From Trebouxia sp. TZW2008 (taxonomy: Eukaryota > Chlorophyta > Trebouxiophyceae > Trebouxiales > Trebouxiaceae), in NCBI GenBank assembly GCA_002118135.1, contig BDIU01000216.1, positions 186,166 through 250,165 of the forward strand: 64,000 bases of DNA, read 5' to 3'. Position 1 is the first letter of the stretch, and the number at the start of each line of letters is the position of its first letter. The position numbers were made by a program, and so were the translations under genes. The notes beneath the pieces are model-generated. The model was not told the origin of the DNA, ran no database searches, and was given only the letters and a program-made list of their open reading frames with translations. This document shows, piece by piece, positions 57,401 to 64,000 of this stretch.

Positions 57401-60276
57401 CATGCGAGTCATGCCAGCAGTGTTGGCCTGAGTCGCTGCGAGGGCTCGCCTGGCCGCCTGGGCATCAGCTTTGGACACCCTAAGCTGCTGCCTGGTCTGG
57501 CTGACTCGCAGCGTCTCCTGACACAGACGGCCCTCGTAGTACTGCTGCAATCCTGCATTGTCTTGCAGCTCGTCGGTCATGTCAGCGTTGTGCTGCTAGT
57601 GTATCATGCTGCCTCAAGAATCCACTGTCTGTCTACCTGTCTGCCTGCTTGGTGCTGTTGGCTCGCTAGGAACTCCCTGTATGGCAGAACTCGCAGCATC
57701 ACACCAGGACATGCTGCACAACATCTGCAACAGACTGCGTGATGTGGATTAGCTAGGTATGTTCTTGAGGAGCGTGGCTGCAGATCACCACTGTCTGAAG
57801 TCAGGCAGCCGTGTTGTGGAGCAACAAGAACATCAATCAGGACTGCAGCAATCAGCAGCACAGGTTGTCAAGCTCTGCGGCACAGTACTGTCCGTGATCG
57901 ACATGTGATCGGACCAAGCACTGAAGGCTGTCAATGCTGTGCAGGCTGAGCGCAACCTGGTGCACAGTGCAAAGTCACATCTCAAGCTGTCCTGGCAGGC
58001 AGGTGTACATTTCCCTACAGGTGAGCCTTTGCACATACTTGCATCTGTTGCCTCTTCACTCGACAGTGCCTCAATCAGACAAGCGAGCATTTCGGACTCT
58101 TTTGGACAGTACGTGGTAATGCTACTGCACTGGCTCATTATCAAGCCTTTGCCTGGCCTCAGAATTGTTGCTACTTGGCTGTCTCTTACTGCACCAGCTC
58201 CAGCCAATGCACTCATGTAAGGCTTGCCAGATCGCACCATCTACGCCAGCGTTGCAGTCAAGCTGCTGTGCAACAATTAGCAGTAGCCATGCCAGCAGTT
58301 GCTGTGCATGACTCAACGATGGCTCTGTGCAGCAGCATTATGTATGACTGCCTCTCCTTTGCAGACAGCTCACAAGGATCAGCAAAGCCCTTGTGCAGCA
58401 ATGCCATTGCATCATTGTCATGCATGCCTTCCTCTGCAGGCAGCTCTCAGGGGTCAGCAGCTGGCGCTTTGCAGCGGCCCAATGGCAGCAGCAGTGGTCG
58501 CTCTCAGTCAGTCCCTTCCCACTATCTCAAGCAAGATCAGCAATCTTTATTTTCTTCATATGCATGCTGGTACTTTGCAGGCAGCTCACAGGGGTCAGCA
58601 GCTGGCGTTTTGCAGCGGCTCAATGGCAGCAGCAGTGGCAGCTCTAAGTCGGTCCCTTCCCACTACCTTCAGCAAGATCAGCAGCTTGCACTGCAGTACA
58701 TGGAGAGTGAGTTCCAGCACTTGATTTACGCCCTGTCTTGCTGGCACAATACATCTCTAATGCCAGTGAATGTAGTACAGACCTGTCGTCTCAAGTGGAC
58801 TACATGGAGAGTGAATTACAGCAGTTACCCTATGCTTCTGTGCTCTCAGTCTGATGGCAAATCACATCAGTGATGTCTACAATGTCAGCACGTGTGCCTT
58901 CGGTGCGATGCTGCAAGCTTCTGGGCTCTCAGTCTTCACGTCAAAACACATCAGAGATGTCTACAATGCCAGCACATGGGAAGTGGCAAGTGATGTGATG
59001 AGCATTATCCATTCATTTCATATTCATTATTCATATCAAGTTGTATGTGCAGTGCTGCAATGAAACTGCCCTCAAAACAGCCTTGCATAGCATCTCTTAC
59101 AGACAACACATGACGACGATGAGCAGACCTCACGTTCAAAGCGCACGAATTTCGGCATATTGTCAATCCCTTGGGGGTCAAGCCAAACATCTCTTATGCT
59201 GATAGAAAAGCAATAGAAGGCTATGGCGTTGGGCGTCATAACGGGAGCCTCTCTTTATAGGGGCAGCCCAGGATTGCTGCGTCAAGAGCAGCGCTCAGCA
59301 GAATGTTGACCTATGACGGGTTAGCCTGCTGATAGTGCTACACTGGGCCAATAGTATGGACTGAAAGACAAGCCATGACCTCCAACTTTTAACTGGGCAA
59401 TACACTGCTTCTCAAAAGCAGATGTAGTCCTGTTGTAGCAGACACAGGCACAAGGCAGAGCCAGCAGAACCAGCTTTTGTCATCGCTGTCAAGCTTCAGC
59501 TCACTTTTCAGCTCAATTTACTGCAGCACTCCTGCAGCAAACATCGCTGTTAGGTCTCATATCCCTTTTCAGCTCACTGTTGACAAGTTATGTGAGGCCT
59601 AACAGCAATGTTTGCTGCAGGAATGCTGCAGTACAGTGAGCTGAAAAAGTGAGCTGCGGTTTTGCAAACAGATGTTGCCCCGTTGTAGCAGATACAGGCA
59701 CAAGACAGAGCCAGCAGATCTAGCTTTTGTCATTGCTCTTAAGCCTCAGCTCACTTTTCAGCTCGCTGTAATGCAGCAGTCCTGCCACAACCTTGCTGTT
59801 AGGCCTCAAATTACTTTTCAGCTCTTTGTTGAAAAGTGATGTGAGGGTTTACAGCAAGGTTGTTGCAGGAATGCAGCAGTACAGTGAGCTGAAAAGTGGG
59901 TTGAGGCTCAACAGCAATGTATGCTGCAGGATCGCTGCAGTGCACTGAGTTGAATAGTGATCTGAGGCTGAGTAGCAAAATTTGCTGCAGGAATGCTGCA
60001 CTACACTGAGCTAAAAGGTGACCTGTGGCGCCTCAGTGGGAAGCTGACCAGCTTTGCTGCAGTGCACTGAGCTCAAGAGTGAGTTGAGACTTGAACACAA
60101 TGTTTGCTGCAGGAATGCTGCAGTACACTGAACTGAAGGGTGAGATGAGGCGCAACAGCGACAAGCTGACCATCCTGGCCAACAATGTGAGGAACGGCTC
60201 AGTGGCTGTCAGGAGTGAAGTGCAAGCGAGCTTCCACGCTGTGTATGCCAGTGAATCGCACGGCAAAGCTGTGTAA
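45418..60276 (+). CDS. ~2007-residue low-complexity nuclear-type protein with C2HC zinc finger and RS-rich segments
   Basis: Seventeen exons in phase: 45418-45487, 45750-45854, 46015-46149, 46275-46900, 47193-47799, 48202-49435, 50262-50462, 50843-51055, 51389-51618, 52123-53238, 53731-54338, 54790-54907, 55537-55780, 57133-57301, 57945-58002, 58581-58706, 60113-60276 (TAA). The N-terminus is MATQPVPRRTLKVKLGGKVI. Residues about 86-116 give a C2HC finger (CPVC, then HVVTC), spacing like ubiquitin-binding zinc fingers. Then come NGQIPSR repeats, QPAERPLPTKPD repeats of about 45 residues, long Ala-rich tracts, an RS exon (RSRRSRSPRGRQTSRPSSRR), RRSPERRDR units, Tyr/Pro-rich QGYYGAAYPYADPN, and five 18-residue SPEAERRRKAH repeats. 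The last 250 residues are helical (AVQLAIQACTVYMHQAAVL; LLECLRAAVQSCEQTLRMHK). RS content suggests mRNA processing or transcription. Exon 15 is the weakest. The phase-consistent chain argues for one gene. Confidence 0.68.
49690..50261 (+). repeat. Three decayed upstream copies of the RS-domain exon 50262-50462
   Basis: GGC(G/A)CTCAAGG(G/T)..CC(C)AGAGGCAGGCA.ACCAGCAGGCCTTCCA... CACCTCA.ACTC recurs at about 49700, 49950 and 50108 before the functional exon. The copies keep the Ser/Arg-codon flavour but lose the frame or the second half. Their flanking intron parts (GTTGTTGTGACCATCA..., ATCATCATTC) are also shared. Confidence 0.85.
51056..51388 (+). other. Probable GC-AG intron
   Basis: The exon 50843-51055 ends GCTGCAAG followed by GCAAGT, the classical GC donor context (AG|GCAAGT). 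Only this donor keeps the phase (2) into the exon at 51389, joining RRSPERRDRAAR to GSKRSPERRDRDHK. The nearest GT gives a frame without RS-type sequence. Confidence 0.75.
53239..53480 (+). repeat. Two downstream copies of the 3' end of exon 52123-53238
   Basis: ACCTGCTGTAGCTG|GTATGTGTCA with about 80 intron bases recurs at about 53310-53400 and 53408-53480 (spacing near 98 nt). The functional donor is the first. Confidence 0.85.
55380..55460 (+). repeat. Upstream copy of acceptor and start of exon 55537-55780
   Basis: TTCTATCTGATGACA...TTTCTGCAGAGTC.AA.CAGCCTCAGCCCCAGAGG is present twice, 125 nt apart; the second is the functional exon. Confidence 0.9.
55800..56700 (+). repeat. About five decayed downstream copies of the 3' half of exon 55537-55780
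   Basis: GCACAGGCTGTGCAGCTGGC ... TGCACTGTGTACCT.CACCAGGC and AGGGAGA.GAACCTCTCTGTAGACGTCAGGTATG recur near 55825-55925, 55968-56065, 56395-56470, 56500-56592 and 56620-56690. Most retain the GTCAGGTATG-like donor. The first copies are nearly identical to the exon; the later ones are progressively eroded. Confidence 0.9.
56915..57132 (+). repeat. Two upstream copies of acceptor and start of exon 57133-57301
   Basis: GCACAG(G/A)TT(G/A)CTGGAGTGC(C/T)TGAGAGCCGCTGT.CAGAGCTGTGAGCAGAC occurs at 56929, 57030 and 57133 (spacing about 102 nt). The first two go out of frame after the CATATGCACAAGGACGCTGACA segment. Confidence 0.95.
57386..57580 (-). CDS. Possible antisense coiled-coil coding exon nested in an intron
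   Basis: Minus-strand frame from an ATG at 57580 gives 64 residues of charged, heptad-compatible sequence (MTDELQDNAGLQQYYEGRLC; RVSQTRQQLRVSKADAQAAR). The composition is far more coding-like than neighbouring frames. No partner exons were found with certainty, so it is either part of a small nested gene or an old fragment. Confidence 0.3.
   Translation of the reverse strand: MTDELQDNAGLQQYYEGRLCQETLRVSQTRQQLRVSKADAQAARRALAATQANTAGMTRMYAPK
57660..57944 (+). pseudogene. Coding-like remnant with two in-frame stops upstream of exon 57945
   Basis: From the ATG in GTATGGCAGAACTC a single plus frame reads MAELAASHQDMLHNICNRLR, stop, VVEQQEHQSGLQQSAAQVVK, stop, SDQALKAVNAV and then runs directly into the exon at 57945 (AERNLVHSAKSHLK). 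It may be a former longer exon now disrupted, or exons whose boundaries I cannot place. Confidence 0.35.
58365..58580 (+). repeat. Two upstream copies of acceptor and start of exon 58581-58706
   Basis: GCAG(G/A)CAGCTC(T/A)CA(G/A)GG.TCAGCA occurs at about 58369, 58441 and 58581. The copy at 58441 extends over about 95 nt with few differences (TGCAGCGGCCCAATGGCAGC..., CCCTTCCCACTA). Confidence 0.9.
59490..60112 (+). repeat. Direct and inverted copies of the start of the terminal exon 60113-60276
   Basis: Forward copies of TTTGCTGCAGGAATGCTGCAGTACA plus CTGAGCTGAAA.GTGAG occur near 59615, 59865, 59915 and 59980. Inverted copies (TCACTTTTCAGCTC ... TGCAGCA.TCCTGCAGCAAACAT and CAGCAGTCCTGCCACAACCTTGCTGTTAGGCCTC) occur at about 59505-59570 and 59750-59810. 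Each inverted copy faces a forward one, forming two long imperfect hairpins (about 59505-59660 and 59750-59905). Confidence 0.85.
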
Positions 60277-61989
60277 GTCTTCCACCCTTCTCTGGCTGCG
60301 TGATGCACAGCTTTTGAGCCTAAACAGTCAGAACTTTTCCAATAGGTCCATGTAGATCATGCAGAGCCCTGATCTGATTCATGGAAAGCATAAGGTATGC
60401 AGCTCTGACAATGTACCAATTTGAATATTGGCAACAGGCGCTCAAGGCATATATATGAAATACAGCTGGTGACCTATGACTCATGCATGTGTATGCATGA
60501 TGGGCAAGAAGTGACAGAGCAGCATTGCTGCAAGTTGTGCTGCAAACTCCATAGCATGCATTCATTCATTCATTCATTCATTTGTTAGTTTGTTCGTTCA
60601 TTATAAACGTTGGCTAGGCAGCATCAGCAGGCCCAACTAGGTACGTACAGGGGCAGTCAACTGTCCCCAACCAGTTCGATCATGTGCTAACATTAATTGT
60701 ACCTAATTGTACTGCATGGAATGTGCATCCCCTGCACAATGAATGGAACTTTCAGGCCTTCACAATGCAAGCACATCCAGCCAAAGCCCACAGCATGCTC
60801 AGCAGCAAATGGGCATTGCTGGAGTCAGCTGTAGTCTTGAAATGTGAATTGCCATAGTCATAAGCACAATGCAATTCAGCTCATGGCATGCGATCTGCAA
60901 GTTTCGGTCATCAAGGGGTCTTGCATCATGCTGTTCCAGGCAGCAAATGCTTGCCAGCAGATTTGCCTTGAATTGTGTGTCTTCAGCTGCTGCAGAATAA
61001 GCAGATTAATTTGCCAAAGTCGTATCTGATTTAGTTGTGTCTGCTCAAAATTCTCAGAGTGAGCGATTCATGACTACTCCAGGTTTTGACTGACAATGTA
61101 TTGCTTGCTGCAGGGATTATGTGTACTCCTGCCAGAGAGCAATGGAAGCATTGAAGTGGCTGGTTGCTTGAGATGCTCAGCACATAGCTCGAAGATCGCA
61201 TCTTACATGAGATCAGCAGCAAGCACAACTCCATGTCATATTTACTGCTGGTCAAGTAACAATAGTACAGCTGCAACTGAGTGTTGCATGATGACTGACA
61301 TAGATGTATGGCATGCTTGTCATGCCTGCAGCTATGTCATGAAGACACTGTACATTAGAACTGAATCTTGATCGAGAGATGAGTATATGCGTAGCTGTTA
61401 CAACTATCTAGAACTTGCTCTTGACGTCTGCAACACACTGGTAGCGCCAAAAGTCGATTTTGTCCATTACATTTCGCGTACCGGTAGCTATAGAGTCAAA
61501 TCATAGTGTGCAGTCTGTATCATTGGCACTGACACACAAAAGTCGCTGGAAGATGTATGAGATCGTGTTCACAAATCTGGTAGGACATGCCGGTACAACC
61601 ACTTGGCATTTGCTAACCTATACCCACTGCATCCATGATATAGAACGAAACGCTTGTATTTGAGTCAATGGCGTCAAGCCAAAATGACCAAAAGTTGAGA
61701 TTAGCTGGCAATTGACATGGCGTGTATATAATACTGTATGATACCTGCAGATGATATGCATAACACCAGCTAGCAGCAGACAGCTTTTAGCATAGCATGG
61801 CTTTCTCAATGGAGAATGAGACGGAGACTGTCAGAAGAGGAACAGGTCGGGTGCTTTGAAGTCATTAAAGTTTTCTTTCAATTGTGATGTTTCGCAGTTT
61901 CGAAGACCAAGCGACCATGGCCTACCGTGCAGAGTTACTGCAGTGCAGTAAGCTCCGAAACGTCCAACAAGCTGTAAGTCCAGACACAC
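60277..61989. other. Intergenic region with one retroelement tail
   Basis: 3' flank of the giant gene and 5' flank of the next gene. Apart from the element at 60559-60690 no gene or repeat could be supported; the frames are short. Confidence 0.5.
60559..60690 (-). mobile_element. Truncated non-LTR element 3' end (copy B)
   Basis: (CATT)n followed by TTATAAACGTTGGCTAGGCA...CAGCAGGCCCAACTAGGTACGTAC and CCAACCAGTTCGATCATG. It is the second copy of the element described at 30892-31000, with a longer tetranucleotide tail, 5'-truncated. Confidence 0.6.
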
Positions 61990-63628
61990 ATGCAGAGTGC
62001 CTCGCTGCAGTGCGGAAACAGCTCTCGCGCCTGTGCCGGCGCTCAAGCTACCTTGACTAGGCGTGCTTGGACGTATCAGCGCTTGGGGCTAACGCGACAA
62101 TTCCATCCTCAATCGCACATCCGACATCATCAAGTAGTAGCACAGACTTTCCAAGAGGTAATGGGCACACCATCTGACACTATCGCTGTTGGTGCCGGCC
62201 CTGAGTTGCTCGCTTCAAATCTCTGCAGTCACAGCAGCTGCAGCAGTAGCTGCAAATTTTGGAGGCGCGTAGAGCTGTAGTTGTGAACCTGCGCTCTCGG
62301 AACCCTTCATGTCGCATCAGACTTCAGATCGGCAATGACCTGCTACCCAAATAGCGCAGACGACCAACACTTTGCAATGCAGACATCTGGGCATCCCAAC
62401 CGCTCGAAAGCAACACAGCTACACACATCAACTTCCAATCGCAATCAGCGACGCTGTTTCACAAAAATCAAAGCCGTAGCCACTCTTGAAGCACCTGGTC
62501 TCGACACAAGGGACGGAGAGCAAGTACTGCAGCTCGTACAGCAAAAGCTCAACTTGAAGAAAGCCAAATCGCGAAGGCTGCTGCTTGCATTCTGGTTTCT
62601 GGCATATCTCCATACCAGAGGAGACGAGGCAAAAGTCAAGCAAAGGTAACAGTGGCAGTTCTCTGCGTCTCTAGTGACACATGCTCTACAGCAAAGTCCA
62701 CTTTTTGCATGCAGCCGCCAAGCTTTGCAGCTGCCATGGGTTTGGAAAAATCTTCTCTGTGCACACAGTGTGCTGCAATTCAGCATACACTTCTGCACTG
62801 CAGTTACTATGAGACCTTGCCCAAAGAAGCACGAATTCCAGAACCGCAATGGGAAAACTCGAGTCTCCGGACAGTGCGAATGCTCAGAAAGTTCAGGCCA
62901 CCACATGAGGAAGACACAGCTGAGTACGACATTCACACACCTGTCTTTGAGCCTCTTGATTATCCGTGGGATCAAGACAGCCAAGACGATCAGGCTATCT
63001 TTGATCTGTTGCGGGAAAATCTCAATTTCAAAGAACCTGAAGCTCGCAGACTGCTGCTAATTGCCTGGTGCTTAGCATTTGCAAGACCATCCAGTAGACC
63101 CTTCTTCCGACAACATTACATCAAACACGAGGAATGTCTTTTTGTGGGCAAACATCTTGAGGACAGGTATGCACACTGTCTCACAGCCCAATTGCATCAT
63201 TTCATGTTGGCATGCGAAGTGTTGGGTTCCATGTTCGCATGCGAAGTGTTGCGTTACAATCCTGGCTGCGTCAGATTGATCATCTTCAGCTTGTGCGAGC
63301 AATTCAAGTTTGCATGCAGGTTGCACTGCATATCAGATCACAGAGATATGCCTCATGATGTGTGCACTACTTGACTTAGTTGCTTGGCAGCAACATTGGC
63401 AGCTGGCTTTGACGCCACAGGCTTTGCCTGGTGCTGTCAGAAGTGCTGACCATATGCATTGCAGTGCTCACAAAGTGGGTGTGATGCTGCAGTTATTACA
63501 GCTTGCCGCAGCAGCAGACGATACCTGAAGATAGCTTTGACAGCTCTTTTGTCAGTGCGCTCAAGTGCCTCAAACAAAACCCAGTTGCAGATCTGCAACA
63601 CATAGTGCCGCCAGCTTTTGCAGGATGG
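61990..63628 (+). CDS. Unrecognised protein with transit-peptide-like start; continues past the last exon placed
   Basis: Exons in phase: 61990-62157, 62383-62645, 62804-63166, 63493-63628 (or acceptor at 63502), last donor GTAAGC. The first exon has no acid residues over its first 40 and is rich in Ser, Ala, Arg and Gln (MQSASLQCGNSSRACAGAQA), as expected of a mitochondrial or plastid transit peptide. Exons 2 and 3 each contain a similar helical unit: EQVLQLVQQKLNLKKAKSRR then LLLAFWFLA, and AIFDLLRENLNFKEPEARRL then LLIAWCLA. The spacing is reminiscent of mTERF-type helical repeats, but too little is visible to assign it. A candidate further exon (63872-63915, LAMLCSPLYASAIYR) is unproven. 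The 3' end lies outside or beyond what I can place. Confidence 0.6.
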
Positions 63629-64000
63629 GTAAGCACTAGCGCCACAACAGTTATTCCTTGGTCCATTTGTCAATGATTTTGCTTCTTTGTCAATGCCTTA
63701 CAGTGCATCAAGCCTTCACGTTTCGTGACTGTGCAGTGTCAATGCCAGAAAGTGTTGCATGTGGTAACAGCCAGCTTGTCCCAGCAGCAAGTGCACCCCA
63801 ACTCTGCTTGTTGCAGCATGGTACCAGGACTGTAGAAGTGCTCAGACAGCGTGAAATGGGTGTGTTGCAGCTTGCAATGCTGTGCTCTCCCCTATATGCC
63901 TCTGCCATATACAGGTCAGCGCAGCAGTGTAAGCTGCAATTATGGATTCACCAGACTTGAAGGTGTCAGCACTGGCAGTGAACAAGCCAGCGAATGTTGT
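63629..64000 (+). other. Probable intron/exon territory of the same gene
   Basis: Contains possible short exons after TACAG (63701) and TGCAG (63871) with frames compatible with phase 0, but no motif allows a choice. Confidence 0.3.

Overview
The window is nuclear DNA of an intron-rich eukaryote, most likely a green alga (Chlorophyta) or a close relative. It has GT-AG introns in nearly every gene, a secreted Ser/Pro-Thr-rich wall-type glycoprotein with Cys-rich modules, an organelle-type helical-repeat/RAP protein, GT32-like and GT15-like glycosyltransferases, and long Ala/Pro/Ser linkers. No bacterial operon, organelle gene block, rRNA or complete tRNA was seen. The taxonomic call is inference from gene content. 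Gene models were built by eye by joining exons whose splice sites and codon phases agree; no transcript or homology search was available.

Layout. (1) 1-15524 (+): 3' part of a large gene with a coiled coil, a degenerate kinase domain, a Pro/Ser-rich linker and a second kinase domain. (2) 16874-18426 (-): unrecognised acidic protein. (3) 19449-21716 (-): SAM-dependent methyltransferase. (4) 22387-22792 (-): small basic unknown, head-to-head with (5) 22922-28531 (+): CAMK-type Ser/Thr kinase. (6) 29827-33499 (-): secreted wall-type glycoprotein. (7) 34559-35678 (-): type II membrane glycosyltransferase, head-to-head with (8) 36173-37159 (+): intronless secretory GT32-like glycosyltransferase. 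(9) 39938-40435: dead LINE ORF1 remnant. (10) 40989-44268 (-): RAP-domain organellar RNA-binding-type protein, head-to-head with (11) 45418-60276 (+): 17-exon gene for a protein of about 2007 residues with a C2HC zinc finger, RS-rich segments and several internal peptide repeats. (12) 61990-beyond 63628 (+): unrecognised, probably organelle-targeted protein. Genes 6, 7 and 8 plausibly serve the same surface (secretory glycosylation and wall glycoprotein); the other genes show no obvious pathway link.

The most unusual property is structural. Introns throughout the window are filled with tandem, decaying copies of their own edges: the last part of the upstream exon plus its 5' splice site, or the 3' splice site plus the first part of the downstream exon. 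I count about twenty such arrays in at least four genes on both strands. The copy that keeps the reading frame is always the outermost one (first for donor-side arrays, last for acceptor-side arrays), so introns appear to grow inward by repeated duplication of splice-site-bearing segments. Examples are five copies of a kinase DFG-to-APE segment (25330-26170), four copies of a kinase catalytic-loop exon (13492-13999), four copies of an RS exon (49698-50462) and inverted, hairpin-forming copies of a terminal exon (59490-60112).
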